From Uliginosibacterium sp. 31-16 (lineage in GTDB: Bacteria > Pseudomonadota > Gammaproteobacteria > Burkholderiales > Rhodocyclaceae), in NCBI RefSeq assembly GCF_030730865.1, contig NZ_JAVALZ010000005.1, forward strand, positions 1-64,000: DNA of 64,000 nucleotides, in the 5' to 3' direction. The notes under the pieces are model-generated. The model made no database searches. It saw only the letters and a list, made by a program, of their open reading frames with translations, and was not told the origin of the DNA. Position numbers and translations under genes: made by a program. Positions within the stretch are counted from its first letter, which is position 1; each line of letters opens with the position of its first letter. Below are positions 1-9,096 of this stretch, piece by piece.

Positions 1-2
1 GC

Positions 3-137
3 CAGCAGGGCGAACAGCGGCGTCAGGAAGAACAGCGCCGGGGCGAGGAACAGCGGCGCCAGATGGAGCAGCGCCAGTCGGAGCGCTCACGCGAGCCGCG
101 CCGGGATGAGGAGCGCGAGCGCGGCGGGCGGCGCTAG
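3..137 (+). CDS. C-terminal end of a Gln/Arg/Glu-rich protein (partial)
   Basis: The frame is open from the left edge and stops at TAG (135-137). The visible 44 residues are an almost uninterrupted run of Gln, Arg and Glu in a loose QRRxEEQRR periodicity, ending in a basic Arg/Gly tail. Such a tail suggests a charged, probably helical or disordered C-terminus. Nothing identifies a family. A strong hairpin lies 11 bases after the stop, which supports this as a real gene end. Only the tail is visible. Confidence 0.5.
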   Translation, partial: QQGEQRRQEEQRRGEEQRRQMEQRQSERSREPRRDEERERGGRR

Positions 138-148
138 GGGTAAAACGC

Positions 149-172
149 AAGAGGCCGCGTGGGCGGCCTCTT
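149..172. terminator. Rho-independent-type hairpin between convergent genes
   Basis: The arms AAGAGGCCGC and GCGGCCTCTT are separated by a 4-base loop. The element lies between the upstream plus-strand gene end and the end of the minus-strand YjdM-like gene, so it can serve both. The T-rich tail is short. Confidence 0.7.
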
Positions 173-192
173 GTTGCAGCGCGAGCGGTGGC

Positions 193-531
193 TCAGACCT
201 TCTTCAGGAAGCAGGCCTTGAGCATGAACTTGCCTTCGTCGAGCTTGCAGTCGACTTCGTGGTCACCGTCGCCCACCAGACGAATGCTCTTCACCTTGCT
301 GCCCTGCTTGAGGGTGATCGACGAGCCCTTGACCTTCAGATCCTTGATCAGCACCACCGCGTCGCCGTCCTGCAGCACGGTGCCGTTGGAGTCGCGCACG
401 ATGCGGCTGTCTTCTTCCGTGGCCGCAGCGACTTGCGGGAATTCATGGCCGCAATCGGCGCAGACGTAGTTCTCGCCGTCCGGGTAGGTGTTTTCCATCG
501 AACAGACGGGGCAGGCGGGAATGGCGGACAT
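193..531 (-). CDS. yjdM: YjdM/PhnA-family zinc-ribbon protein
   Basis: This 112-residue protein has an N-terminal zinc ribbon (CPVC near residues 7-10 and CADC near 23-26), followed by a small beta-barrel with the family pattern DSNGTxLxDGDxVxxIKDLKVKG. The family (YjdM, formerly PhnA) was named from a phosphonate operon, but its biochemical role is uncertain. I chose the ATG at 531 because it places the first zinc-binding pair a few residues from the N-terminus as in homologues. An upstream in-frame ATG at 552 would add seven unsupported residues. The gene stands alone and converges on a terminator. Confidence 0.9.
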   Translation of the reverse strand: MSAIPACPVCSMENTYPDGENYVCADCGHEFPQVAAATEEDSRIVRDSNGTVLQDGDAVVLIKDLKVKGSSITLKQGSKVKSIRLVGDGDHEVDCKLDEGKFMLKACFLKKV

Positions 532-615
532 GGGTTTCAACTCGGCATGCATTAAGAAGCCGCGCAGTATACCCGCCCCGCGCAATGAGGCCTTGATCTG
601 GATAGGGCTGCCGCC

Positions 616-720
616 AAGCCGCTTCTGACAAGGGTCTTCATGCTGATGTGCCGGAGAGGCTTGTCAGGAAAGGGCTCTGGCGATGCCTGCCTGCAGCCCC
701 AGGCAGGGCGCGGGTCTTCA
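616..720. repeat. Dispersed palindromic intergenic repeat, family 1 (copy 1)
   Basis: This copy contains the recurring pieces GCCGCTTCTGACAAGGGTCTTCA, split here as an AGCCGCTTCT arm and a GGGTCTTCA arm, and GGGCGCGGGTCTTCA at its right end. It fills the gap between yjdM and the end of the namZ-like gene and touches the namZ stop codon. It is a divergent member of the family better seen at 6776-6915 and 24017-24136. Confidence 0.5.
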
Positions 721-1932
721 GCGATAGAGCAGAAACGCCTCGCGTTCGGCGAGCCAGCTTTGTTCATCGGGCAGCGTGATGGCATCCAGATCGGCCGGCG
801 TGGCCGCGGGATCGTCCACCCACTCGCGCAGCAGCGGCGAACCATTGATGAGGTCGATGGCGAGGCGCGCGTGTTCGTACTCGTAGGCGAAGTCGCGCCA
901 CAGCGGATAGACCGGGTACAGATTGCGGATGGCCTTGAAGGCCAGTGCCTGCAGGCGCCAGGGGCGGAAGGCGGCATGCGCGTAATGGGCGGTTTCGACA
1001 TGGATCTGCACGCCACTGCAGAGTTTGCCGACATGCTTGTGGAAGGTTGGTTCGAACCAGATTTCGCGCAGCACGCAGCCGGCGAGCCAGTGCGGGGCGA
1101 GGCGGCGCATTTCTGCCAGCACGGCGCGCGCGTCGATGTCCGGGGCTCCGAAAATTTCCAGCGGGCGTGTGGTGCCGCGCCCTTCGGAGAGCGTGCAGCC
1201 CTCCAGCATCACCGTGCCGGCGTAGGCGCGCGCCATCGACAGATTGGCGGCATTCGGGCTGGGATTGATCCAGGCCCGCTCCTCCGGCCAGCCGTAGCCG
1301 GGCGCGGCTTCGGGCTGCCAGCCCTGCATCTCGATCACACGGTAGTCTAGCTGCAGGCCCAGCGTGGCGATGAACCAGTGGCCCAGCTCGCCCATCGTCA
1401 GGCCATGGCGCATGGGCAAGGCGCCGGCGCCGACGAAGCTCTCCCAGCCTTCGCGCAAGTGCAGACCTTCCACCGGACGGCCGGCGGGATTGGGACGATC
1501 CAGCACCCACACGGTCTTGCTGTGGTGCGCAGCCGCCTCCAGCACGTAACGCAGGGTTGTGATGAAGGTGTAGATACGGCAGCCCAGATCCTGCAGATCG
1601 ACCAGCAGCACATCGAAGCTCGCCATCATCGCGTCGGTGGGGCGGCGCACCGTGCCGTAAAGGCTGAAGACGGGGATGCCCAGTTGCGGGTCGAGGTAGT
1701 CGGGTGATTCGACCATGTTGTCCTGCTTGTCGCCGCGCAGGCCGTGTTGCGGGCCGAACGCGGCGGACAGCGTGATCTCGGGGCAGGCGGCCAGCGCGTC
1801 GAGGGCGTGGTTCAGATCCCGCGTGACTGAAGCCGGGTGCGCCAGCAGGGCGACCCGTCTGCCCGTCAGCGGGGCGCGCAGGGCGGGGTCGGTGAGCAGG
1901 CGGTCGAGGCCGAAGAGAACGGGTTGGGTCAT
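718..1932 (-). CDS. namZ: NamZ-family exo-beta-N-acetylmuramidase (DUF1343)
   Basis: The 404-residue product matches the DUF1343/NamZ family. The supporting segments are an N-terminal AAFGPQHGLRGDKQ block, the LxDxQDLGxRxYTF motif, a DRPNPxGR block, an NPSPNxxN segment and a GRGTTRPLE block. Characterised members remove terminal N-acetylmuramic acid from peptidoglycan fragments during wall recycling. No signal peptide is seen at the chosen start, so it would act in the cytoplasm unless exported otherwise. The ATG at 1932 overlaps the stop of the upstream DOMON gene (ATGA), implying translational coupling. The function is inferred from family membership. Confidence 0.88.
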   Translation of the reverse strand: MTQPVLFGLDRLLTDPALRAPLTGRRVALLAHPASVTRDLNHALDALAACPEITLSAAFGPQHGLRGDKQDNMVESPDYLDPQLGIPVFSLYGTVRRPTDAMMASFDVLLVDLQDLGCRIYTFITTLRYVLEAAAHHSKTVWVLDRPNPAGRPVEGLHLREGWESFVGAGALPMRHGLTMGELGHWFIATLGLQLDYRVIEMQGWQPEAAPGYGWPEERAWINPSPNAANLSMARAYAGTVMLEGCTLSEGRGTTRPLEIFGAPDIDARAVLAEMRRLAPHWLAGCVLREIWFEPTFHKHVGKLCSGVQIHVETAHYAHAAFRPWRLQALAFKAIRNLYPVYPLWRDFAYEYEHARLAIDLINGSPLLREWVDDPAATPADLDAITLPDEQSWLAEREAFLLYR

Positions 1933-2480
1933 GATTTTTGGATATCCGGGGCGAAACGCAGCGTGAAGGCGCTGCTCTGGTGAAAGTCGGGACGCTCGCC
2001 GGGGTGGGCGAGTGCCCAGTAGCTGAGCGCGCCTGCGGTGGTTTCGATCACGGCGCTGAGACCGATCTGCCAGGGGCAGGCCGGCAGCAAACTGGCGGGC
2101 AGGCGGGCATCGAGTTCGAGCAGATCGGTGCTCTGGCGGACGCTGATTTCGGGCGCGGCCGCGGGTTGCCAGGCCGCGCGCTGGCGATAGGTGCTGAAGG
2201 CATAGGCCGCCCATTCGCCAGAGGGGGCGAGGTTGAATTCCCGATAGGCCGGCGAGTCCTGCTCCGCGAGGAACAGCTCGAAACAGCTGTGCTGCCACAG
2301 GCCATCCGTCGCACCCGGATCCGGCCGCGGCGCAGGAATCCGCAGCGCACCGATCTCGCCCTCCAGCCTGTAGCGCAGGTGCAGTGAGCCGTCCGGGTCA
2401 AACGCAAGCCCGGCGCTGAGCGTGCTCACTGCGGAGCAGGGTTGGGCGGGATGGCAGAGCAGAAGCTGTTGATGCGTCAC
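1929..2480 (-). CDS. DOMON-like domain protein
   Basis: This is a 183-residue beta-rich protein with the pattern GLWQHSCFELFL near residue 60 followed by YxEFNLAPSGEWAAY. That pattern is typical of the proteobacterial DOMON-like family related to sugar- and heme-binding domains. I chose the GTG at 2480. Longer in-frame starts would run into the divergent tyrS gene. It overlaps the next gene by four bases and so is co-translated with the NamZ-like enzyme, which suggests a shared role in carbohydrate handling. The ligand is unknown. Confidence 0.75.
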   Translation of the reverse strand: MTHQQLLLCHPAQPCSAVSTLSAGLAFDPDGSLHLRYRLEGEIGALRIPAPRPDPGATDGLWQHSCFELFLAEQDSPAYREFNLAPSGEWAAYAFSTYRQRAAWQPAAAPEISVRQSTDLLELDARLPASLLPACPWQIGLSAVIETTAGALSYWALAHPGERPDFHQSSAFTLRFAPDIQKS

Positions 2481-2543
2481 GGCAGCGGACGGGAAAAGTG
2501 AAGGCGCTACTTTACCGGAGCTGCGCGATTTGGCGCATGCCCG

Positions 2544-2624
2544 CAGATCCGCTGCTGGCGGCTCTCTGCAGCCTGCTTGCTTGGAGAGGCTTGTGGCGGG
2601 CGGCTCTGCAAGACATGCCTGTTG
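2544..2624. repeat. Dispersed palindromic repeat, family 1 (copy 2)
   Basis: The sequence reads as two diverged half-units (CTGGCGGCTCTCTGCAG and GTGGCGGGCGGCTCTGCA). It sits in the 241-base divergent gap between the DOMON gene and tyrS. Confidence 0.5.
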
Positions 2625-2721
2625 GATGCGCTGCAGATGGGCGCGGGCGCGCGGGCAGGGGCCTGTTAGAATCACGCCTTGATCCGGCGCAGCGCGCGCC
2701 GCCATTTGTGGAGAAATTCTG

Positions 2722-3996
2722 ATGTACCAGTCCCCCCTTCTGCAGGATCTGCATGCCCGTGGCCTGATTGCCCAGACCACCGACGCCGAGGCGCTCGACG
2801 AAATGCTCGCGAAGGGGTCTGTGACGCTGTATTGCGGCTTCGATCCGACCGCCGATTCGCTGCATCTGGGGCATCTGGTGCCGGTGCTGGTCCTGAAGCG
2901 TTTCCAGCAGGCCGGCCACAAGCCGATCGCGCTGGTGGGTGGTGCCACCGGCATGATTGGTGATCCGAGCTTCAAGGCCACCGAGCGCAAGCTCAATACG
3001 CCGGAAGTGATCGCCGGCTGGGTGGACAAGATCCGTGGGCAGGTCGCGCCCTTCCTTGATTTCGAGGGCCCCAACGCGGCCATCATGGCCAACAACTATG
3101 ACTGGTTCAGCGGCATGGGCGCGCTGGAATTCCTGCGCGACATCGGCAAGCACTTCTCGGTGAATGCCATGATCAAGAAGGAATCGGTGCAGCAGCGCAT
3201 CAACCGCGATGGCGAAGGCATCTCCTACACCGAGTTCTCCTACGCCTTGCTGCAGGGCTATGACTTCGCCGAGCTGAACCGTCGCTACAATTGCGTGCTG
3301 CAGATCGGTGGCTCGGATCAGTGGGGCAACATCACCGCCGGCACCGAGCTCACCCGGCGCATGAACCAGCAGCAGGGCTATGGCCTCACGCTGCCGCTGG
3401 TGACCAAGTCCGACGGCACCAAGTTCGGCAAGACCGAGTCTGGCGCCATCTGGCTGGACGCCAAGAAGACCTCGCCCTACGCTTTCTACCAGTTCTGGCT
3501 GAACACGGCGGATGCCGACGTGTACAAGTTCATGCATTACTTCAGCTTCCTCCCGGTGGAGCAAATTGCCGCCATCGAAGCGGCTGACAAGGCTGCCGAA
3601 GGTCGCCCGCAGGCCCAGCGCATCCTCGCCGAGCAGGCTACCGAGCTGGTCCACGGCAAGGCCGCGCTGGAAGCGGCGCAGCGCATCAGCGCCAGCCTGT
3701 TCTCCGGCGATCTGGCCTCGCTCACCGAGAGCGATCTGGAACAGCTCGCGCAGGATGGTGTGCCGGGCGTGGCGCTCGACAAAAGCCTCAGCAGCTTGAT
3801 CGATGCACTGGTTGCCAGCGAACTGGCCAAGTCCAAGACCGAAGCGCGCAGCTTCATCCAGAGCGGTTCGGTGACGATCAACGGCCACAAGGCCGAAGCG
3901 ATTGATCACGCCTTTGCCGACGCGGAGCGCCTGTTCGGCCGCTTCAGCCTGCTGCGCCGGGGCAAGAAGAATTACGCGATGATTCGCTGGAACTGA
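2722..3996 (+). CDS. tyrS: Tyrosine--tRNA ligase
   Basis: The 424-residue class I aminoacyl-tRNA synthetase charges tRNA-Tyr in the cytoplasm. The catalytic domain begins with [16 protein letters not shown] (HIGH-type HLGH), followed by the tyrosine-binding region around the GGSDQWGN segment. KFGKT takes the KMSKS position. The last 60-70 residues form an S4-like RNA-binding domain with a terminal LLRRGKKNY segment. Length and motif order are standard for the bacterial TyrRS. The start at 2722 is preceded by GGAGA. The gene is monocistronic and ends at a long perfect hairpin. Confidence 0.98.
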   Translation: MYQSPLLQDLHARGLIAQTTDAEALDEMLAKGSVTLYCGFDPTADSLHLGHLVPVLVLKRFQQAGHKPIALVGGATGMIGDPSFKATERKLNTPEVIAGWVDKIRGQVAPFLDFEGPNAAIMANNYDWFSGMGALEFLRDIGKHFSVNAMIKKESVQQRINRDGEGISYTEFSYALLQGYDFAELNRRYNCVLQIGGSDQWGNITAGTELTRRMNQQQGYGLTLPLVTKSDGTKFGKTESGAIWLDAKKTSPYAFYQFWLNTADADVYKFMHYFSFLPVEQIAAIEAADKAAEGRPQAQRILAEQATELVHGKAALEAAQRISASLFSGDLASLTESDLEQLAQDGVPGVALDKSLSSLIDALVASELAKSKTEARSFIQSGSVTINGHKAEAIDHAFADAERLFGRFSLLRRGKKNYAMIRWN

Positions 3997-4005
3997 GTGT
4001 TCCTC

Positions 4006-4053
4006 CGCCACACAGCACAAGGGCCGCAGTTGCGGCCCTTGTGCTGTGTGGCG
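4006..4053. terminator. Bidirectional hairpin between tyrS and dusA
   Basis: A perfect inverted repeat with 23-base arms (4006-4028 and 4031-4053) and a 2-base loop lies between the convergent tyrS stop (3996) and dusA stop (4056). There is no long T-run, so it may work as a cruciform or transcript-end stabiliser as much as an intrinsic terminator. Confidence 0.75.
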
Positions 4054-4055
4054 TG

Positions 4056-5051
4056 TCATTCTGCTGATTCAGGCAGGCGGATCTCGCGCCAGGCGCGCCG
4101 CAGCAGATCCGGTGTGGCGTCACGCAGCTCGGCAGGATCGGACAGCAGGCGCCGGAAGCTGCGCGCGCCTGGCAGGCCATTGGCGAGGCCGAGCAGATGG
4201 CGGCTGATCGCGCGCAGCGGAGTGCCGTGTTCCGTGGCTTCGCGTGCCGCGTACTCGACCATGCCCTCGATAATGGTTTCGCGGCTGGGCGCCCAGCTCG
4301 GGTCACAGAAGGCGCGTTCCCATTCGGCCAGCGCCCAGGGGTTCTGGTAAGCCTCGCGGCCGATCATCACACCGTCCACATGCTGCAGTTGTGCGCGGAT
4401 GGCTTCGGTGGTGGCGAGCCCGCCGTTGAGGAGAATTTCGAGCTGCGGGAAGTCCTGTTTGAGCTGATGGGCGACCTCGTAGCGCAGCGGCGGAATCTCG
4501 CGGTTCTCTTTCGGCGAGAGGCCTTTCAGCCAGGCGTTGCGGGCATGCACGATGAAGGTGTGGCAGCCGGCGCTGGCGACGGTGTCGATGAAGCCATGCA
4601 CGAAATCGTAGGTTTCGATCTGGTCGATGCCGATGCGGTGTTTGACCGTAACGGGCAGTTTCGTCGCGGCGCACATCGCTGCGACGCAATCGGCCACCAG
4701 TTGTGGCTCGTTCATCAGGCAGGCACCAAAGGCCCCGCGCTGCACCCGTTCCGAGGGACAGCCACAGTTCAGGTTGACCTCGTCGTAGCCCCATTCTTCA
4801 GCCAGTTGCGCGCAGCGCGCCAGATCGGCGGGCTCGCTGCCGCCGAGTTGCAGGGCGACGGGGTGCTCGGCCTCGCCGAAGCGCAGATGGCGCGGCACAT
4901 CGCCGTGCAGGAGCGCTCCGGTGGTGACCATCTCGGTGTACAGCCAGGCATGCGGGGCAAGCAGGCGATGGAAGTGACGACAATGACGGTCGGTCCAGTC
5001 GAGCATGGGGGCGACCGAGATACGGCGCGGAGACAGGGCTGCAGAGTTCAT
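4056..5051 (-). CDS. dusA: tRNA-dihydrouridine(20/20a) synthase
   Basis: The 331-residue FMN enzyme reduces uridine to dihydrouridine at tRNA positions 20/20a. The sequence opens with SVAPMLDWTDRHCRHFHR. It carries the NLNCGCPSERVQ segment with the catalytic cysteine, the VKHRIGID segment, and LNGGL in the C-terminal part of the barrel. Length and motifs fit the DusA subgroup. The ATG at 5051 is preferred; another ATG nine bases upstream is possible. The gene is divergent from a lipoprotein gene. Confidence 0.95.
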   Translation of the reverse strand: MNSAALSPRRISVAPMLDWTDRHCRHFHRLLAPHAWLYTEMVTTGALLHGDVPRHLRFGEAEHPVALQLGGSEPADLARCAQLAEEWGYDEVNLNCGCPSERVQRGAFGACLMNEPQLVADCVAAMCAATKLPVTVKHRIGIDQIETYDFVHGFIDTVASAGCHTFIVHARNAWLKGLSPKENREIPPLRYEVAHQLKQDFPQLEILLNGGLATTEAIRAQLQHVDGVMIGREAYQNPWALAEWERAFCDPSWAPSRETIIEGMVEYAAREATEHGTPLRAISRHLLGLANGLPGARSFRRLLSDPAELRDATPDLLRRAWREIRLPESAE

Positions 5052-5130
5052 GGCCGGCATTTTACGTTGCGCAGGCGGAACCTGAGCATGCGGGCCTGTT
5101 AGCATTGAGCCTTGGCCGAGGAGAATTGCA

Positions 5131-5616
5131 ATGAACGTGGCAAAGTGGATGAGTCTGGGGCTGGTCAGTGTTGTTCTGGCAGCGTGTGCCAGCATACAGG
5201 GCGTGGAACATTTCAAGCCCGGTACGGTGAGCATCGAGCAGGTGCGGGCGCGCGAAAAGCCCTCGGCCGAGTGGAAGAATGCCGACGGCACGCTGACGCT
5301 GGAATACGATGCCCGGCCCGACACCGATCAAAATCTGATGCTCGACTTTGACGACAAGGGTCGGCTGAGCGCGATACGCGAGGTGATTACGCTCGAGAAT
5401 CTGGCTCTGTTGCGTCTGGCGATGACCAAGATGGAGGTCCGGCGCATTCTGGGCAATCCGCGGCATGTGTCAAAAGATGGTGTGACCGGCGGTGAATTCT
5501 GGGAATGGCCGCTGGATTTGCCTGATTCGACTCTGCCGCAGAACCAGATTAGCGTGCTGTTCCATCCGGTGGCCGATGGCGTGGTGCGCATCACCCGATC
5601 CGTGCGCTATCCGTGA
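5131..5616 (+). CDS. SmpA/BamE-fold outer membrane lipoprotein
   Basis: The 161-residue product starts with a lipoprotein signal peptide ending in LAAC (Cys19). The rest has the compact layout of the SmpA/OmlA (BamE-like) fold: a helix with MTKMEVRRILGNPRHV, then a GGEFWEWPL strand. GAGGAG sits 8 bases before the ATG. The stop overlaps the start of the following methyltransferase gene (TGATG). It is not bamE itself, and a second unrelated SmpA-like lipoprotein occurs at 15098-15346. The role is unknown beyond probable envelope location. Confidence 0.7.
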   Translation: MNVAKWMSLGLVSVVLAACASIQGVEHFKPGTVSIEQVRAREKPSAEWKNADGTLTLEYDARPDTDQNLMLDFDDKGRLSAIREVITLENLALLRLAMTKMEVRRILGNPRHVSKDGVTGGEFWEWPLDLPDSTLPQNQISVLFHPVADGVVRITRSVRYP

Positions 5617-6743
5617 TGGCCGGCAACGTTGAGGTACCCCGTCTGAGCTGGCAGGAGGGCGGGCTGACGCATTCAGCCTTGTGGCGCGCGGAAAACGGCG
5701 CCCTGCCTCCCCGGCGTATCGAGATTGCCGATGACAGCCTGAGTGCTGATGCGGCCTATCGTCTGGTTTGTGAAGGGACTGCGCTGCTGTGGCGTGGCGA
5801 CTTCCAGAATGCCCGCCTGCTGCTGGATGCGCTGAAGCGGCGTATCGAGCGCAAGCCGCGCAAGATCACCGCTGCGATGCCCGAAGCCTTCCACCTGCAC
5901 CGGCAGGCGCAGGCGCAGCGTGCCCGCACGCTGGGCATGCTGCTGCTGCCGCTGGCGGCGGATTACACGGTGCCGCTGCGGCGTGCTCCGGAGGTGCAGG
6001 TAGCCTGTCTGGAAACCTATGGCCCCGGCGCCGAGGATTCGGTGGTGTCGCTGCGCGAACTGCTGAGTCTGATCAGTGCGCATGAATGGCGCAAGAAAGG
6101 TGTGATGGTCCTGCCGCTGGGTGCGCGCATCCATCCGCATTACGGGGTGTTTTCGCCGGTGCGTGGCGAATATCTGGATCTCATCCAGCAGGCTGATTTG
6201 CCCTCCACCGAACTGGCTTTCGACATCGGCACGGGTACCGGCGTGATCGCCGCCTTGCTCGCCAAGCGGGGGGTGGCGCAGGTCATTGCGACGGAGCTGG
6301 CTCCGCGTGCGCTGGCCTGCGCGCGTGACAACATCGCCCGGCTGGGCTATGCCAAGAAGGTGGAGGTGATCGAGGCCGATCTGTTCCCGCCCGGCTGTGC
6401 CCCGCTGATCGTGTGCAACCCGCCCTGGTTGCCGGGCAAACCCACTTCGATGCTGGAGCACGCCGTCTATGATCCGGACAGCCAGATGCTGCGCGGCTAT
6501 CTCGCTGGCTTGGCCGAGCATCTGACGCCCAAGGGCGAGGGCTGGCTGATCCTCTCCGATCTGGCTGAACATCTTGGCTTGCGTACGCGGACGCAGTTGC
6601 TGGAGTGGATCGCCGCCGCCGGTCTGCGTGTGTTCGGACGCCACAATATCCGTCCGCAACATCCGCGCAGCAAGGATGCTTCCGACCCCTTGCATGTGGC
6701 GCGTGCGGCCGAGATGACGACACTTTGGCGGCTGGGTGCCTGA
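5616..6743 (+). CDS. Class I SAM-dependent methyltransferase (HemK/PrmC-like NPPW motif)
   Basis: This 375-residue protein has a SAM-binding motif I (AFDIGTGTGVIAALLAK) near residue 204. It is followed by an acidic strand and the NPPW catalytic motif typical of N-methyltransferases acting on planar amide or amine groups (PrmC, RsmC, YfiC types). The first 190 residues are a less conserved helical domain. The ATG at 5616 overlaps the lipoprotein stop; a GTG at 5613 is also possible. The substrate, protein glutamine or RNA base, cannot be decided from sequence. Confidence 0.8.
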   Translation: MAGNVEVPRLSWQEGGLTHSALWRAENGALPPRRIEIADDSLSADAAYRLVCEGTALLWRGDFQNARLLLDALKRRIERKPRKITAAMPEAFHLHRQAQAQRARTLGMLLLPLAADYTVPLRRAPEVQVACLETYGPGAEDSVVSLRELLSLISAHEWRKKGVMVLPLGARIHPHYGVFSPVRGEYLDLIQQADLPSTELAFDIGTGTGVIAALLAKRGVAQVIATELAPRALACARDNIARLGYAKKVEVIEADLFPPGCAPLIVCNPPWLPGKPTSMLEHAVYDPDSQMLRGYLAGLAEHLTPKGEGWLILSDLAEHLGLRTRTQLLEWIAAAGLRVFGRHNIRPQHPRSKDASDPLHVARAAEMTTLWRLGA

Positions 6744-6775
6744 GGCGATTTTCGCGAGCCAACCAGACTTCGAAC

Positions 6776-6915
6776 AGCCTGCCTGATTGCTGACGGCCTG
6801 TCTGAAGAGGCGCATGCAGCGGCATTCTTCAGCTCATCTGCCTGAAGAGTGCCGTGCGGATTGGCTCTTCGGGAGCCATGTCTGAAGAAGTCCGCCAGAT
6901 GCGGCTCTCCGGGCG
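6776..6915. repeat. Dispersed palindromic repeat, family 1 (copy 3, multi-unit)
   Basis: About three successive units lie here: CTGAAGAGGCGCATGCAGC with a TTCTTCAG arm, CCTGAAGAGTGCCGTGCGG with GGCTCTTCGG, and CTGAAGAAGTCCGCCAG with GCGGCTCTCC. The last gives the clearest view of the palindromic core. It fills the convergent gap between the methyltransferase and porin genes. Confidence 0.75.
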
Positions 6916-6929
6916 ATCGTACAGATGTG

Positions 6930-6955
6930 AAAAAGCCGGCTTGCGCCGGCTTTTT
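6930..6955. terminator. Intrinsic terminator downstream of the porin gene
   Basis: AAAAAGCCGGC and GCCGGCTTTTT flank a 4-base loop, giving U-tracts in both directions. It ends the minus-strand porin operon and can also stop reading from the methyltransferase side. Confidence 0.9.
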
Positions 6956-6976
6956 GCTTGCTGCGAACAGACCGGA

Positions 6977-8287
6977 TCAGTTGCCGAACGAGTAGGTCGC
7001 AGCAAAGTTCAGGCGCGGTTCGGTGCCGCTGCGACCATCCAGCGTCTCGCGGTGCGACCACATGAATTCGCTGCCCAGCTCGACATTGGCAATCGGCGCC
7101 CAGATCAGGCCGACCGTACCCGACTTCACCGAGCGGTTGGCATCGCCACTGGCGACGGTGATGTACTCACCGCCGAGGGTGCGTTGCTGACCGTAGGTCA
7201 CGCTGCCGCGCAGGGTGTCGGAGAACTTCTGCTGCACGCCAACGACCACGCCCAGTTCCTTGGGCAGATAGACCTTGTTTTCGGTGCTGTCGGCAGCGGC
7301 GCCAACCGATTCGTTGAAGAAACGGCCCATGCCCTTGCCGTAGCTGGTGCTGGCCAGCAGGGCGGTTGTGTCGGTCAGGACGTAGTGGCCGCCAAGCCCG
7401 ACGCCATAGCCGCGCTTGGAGCCGGTGGTGTTTTCGCTCTTGATCGCGTTTTCGGTGGTCACACCGCGCAGTGCAACATGGCCCCAGTCAGCCGCTTTTT
7501 CCCAGCGCAGGACCAGATCCGGCGTACGGGTCATTTCGTCGCCGCTGGTGGCGCCGCCATTCGCCTTCATTTCCAGTGCTGCGATGAAGTTGCCGGCGTT
7601 CGGCGTCACATAGGTGTAGCGGATCTGCGGCTGGCGCAGCGAGGTGTTGCCGGTCGGGCCGTTGAAGTCGACGGTTTCCGGGGTGGAGTCCAGATCCATG
7701 AAGGTGGACCAGGTCTGACCCACCAGCCAGGAACCCAATTGGCCGTAGGCGTGACGCAGACGGAAGATGCCGCTGCCGGTGGTGTTGTAGAAGTCAGCTT
7801 CAACCTTGGTGTTCAGCGAACCGTACTTGGTCGGGGTGAAGGCTTCCACTCCGAAGCGGGAGGCCTTGGTGAACATGTAGGACTCGCCGCGACGGGAAGC
7901 TTCCGGCGAGCCGGTCAGAGCGATCGAGGGTTGATAGGCAGCGTAGTCGCCGATGCTGGCGTTGTTGCGGCCGCCGAAGTTATGCACGGCATCCAGACGG
8001 GCGAAACCATAGACGTGAACGGATGTTTCCTCGCCAGCGCGGCGGATGGAACCCGGAGTGTCGCCCTTGACGACGGCTTCCTTGCCTTGTGCCTCGATCT
8101 GGTTGGCCAGTTCCTTGCGCTCGTCAGCATCCTTGGCTTGTGCAGCCTTGAGATCCTGAACCTGCTTCTGCAGTTCGGCGATCTGCTTTTCCAGCTTGTC
8201 GAGGATCGGGTCGGTTGCTGCGAATGCCGAACAGCTCAGAGCTGCGGCGACAGCGGCGACCAGTGCGCGCTTGCTCATCGTCTTCAT
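6977..8287 (-). CDS. DcaP-like trimeric outer membrane porin
   Basis: The 436-residue product has a signal peptide cleaved after SCSAFA. A short coiled coil follows (ILDKLEKQIAELQKQVQDLKA, split in the heptads of residues 28-48), as in DcaP-type trimeric porins, then a beta-barrel ending in a C-terminal aromatic/Asn segment (YSFGN). The motif YGFARLDAVHNFG begins the barrel. DcaP homologues pass negatively charged small molecules such as dicarboxylates. The gene starts 47 bases after the ABC transporter ATPase gene on the same strand, so the porin probably feeds that importer. GGGAG precedes the ATG. Confidence 0.85.
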   Translation of the reverse strand: MKTMSKRALVAAVAAALSCSAFAATDPILDKLEKQIAELQKQVQDLKAAQAKDADERKELANQIEAQGKEAVVKGDTPGSIRRAGEETSVHVYGFARLDAVHNFGGRNNASIGDYAAYQPSIALTGSPEASRRGESYMFTKASRFGVEAFTPTKYGSLNTKVEADFYNTTGSGIFRLRHAYGQLGSWLVGQTWSTFMDLDSTPETVDFNGPTGNTSLRQPQIRYTYVTPNAGNFIAALEMKANGGATSGDEMTRTPDLVLRWEKAADWGHVALRGVTTENAIKSENTTGSKRGYGVGLGGHYVLTDTTALLASTSYGKGMGRFFNESVGAAADSTENKVYLPKELGVVVGVQQKFSDTLRGSVTYGQQRTLGGEYITVASGDANRSVKSGTVGLIWAPIANVELGSEFMWSHRETLDGRSGTEPRLNFAATYSFGN

Positions 8288-8334
8288 GGATCGTACTCCC
8301 TTGCGTATCAGTGGTTGGGTTGGTGCGGTGAAAC

Positions 8335-9096
8335 TCAGGCCGCGTGCTTGATCTGCTTCAGGAAAGCCTGGGCGCGCGGATGATTCGGGTTGCTGAAAAA
8401 CTGTTGCGGGTCGGTACTTTCTTCAACAATGCAGCCGTGGTCGAAGAAGATCACGCGGTCAGCCACTTCACGGGCAAAGCCCATTTCGTGGGTCACGATC
8501 AGCATGGTCATGCCGCTTCTGGCCAGATCGCGCATGACGAGCAGCACTTCATTGACCATTTCTGGATCAAGCGCCGAAGTGGGCTCGTCAAAGAGCATGA
8601 TCTTGGGCTGCATGGCCAGTGCGCGGGCAATCGCCACGCGCTGCTGCTGGCCACCGGACAGCTGGCTCGGATATTTGTGGGCGTGGGCCGAGAGGCCGAC
8701 GCGTTCGAGCAGTTCCAGCGCGACCTGAGTCGCCTTTTCATCACTCCACTTGCGCACGCGGCGCGGCGCGAGAGTGATGTTGTCCAGCACGGTCATGTGC
8801 GAAAACAGGTTGAAGCTCTGGAAAACCATGCCGACTTCGGTGCGCACCGCGTCGATGTGCTTGAGGTCGTTGTCGAGTTCGATACCGTCGACCATGATGC
8901 GGCCGGAATCATGCTTTTCAAGCTGGTTGATGGTGCGCAGCAGCGTCGATTTGCCGGAGCCCGAAGGCCCGATGATGCACACCACCTCACCTTCCTTGAA
9001 GGTGACGGAGACGCCGTTGAGCGCGGTGAATGCGCCCCAGGATTTGCGCACGTGTTCAACGTGGATGATGGGTTTGCCGTCGCGCATGTTCGTCAC
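8335..9096 (-). CDS. Polar amino-acid ABC transporter ATP-binding protein (GlnQ/HisP type)
   Basis: This 253-residue nucleotide-binding subunit has Walker [14 protein letters not shown]-loop MVFQSFNLF, signature LSGGQQQR, Walker [15 protein letters not shown] and an H-loop histidine (VTHEMGFA). The GTG at 9096 overlaps the permease stop (GTGA); an ATG at 9087 is the alternative start. It energises uptake of polar amino acids with the adjacent permease and binding protein. The family subgroup is clear, but the exact substrate is not. Confidence 0.95.
   Translation of the reverse strand: MTNMRDGKPIIHVEHVRKSWGAFTALNGVSVTFKEGEVVCIIGPSGSGKSTLLRTINQLEKHDSGRIMVDGIELDNDLKHIDAVRTEVGMVFQSFNLFSHMTVLDNITLAPRRVRKWSDEKATQVALELLERVGLSAHAHKYPSQLSGGQQQRVAIARALAMQPKIMLFDEPTSALDPEMVNEVLLVMRDLARSGMTMLIVTHEMGFAREVADRVIFFDHGCIVEESTDPQQFFSNPNHPRAQAFLKQIKHAA

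Noticed and set aside
2512-4059. Long minus-strand open frame opposite tyrS
   Set aside because: It mirrors tyrS codon bias (high GC third positions), has no recognisable domain, and tyrS motifs are complete on the plus strand.
6854-8383. 509-codon plus-strand open frame
   Set aside because: It is antisense to the porin, which has a signal peptide, coiled coil and barrel end on the minus strand.
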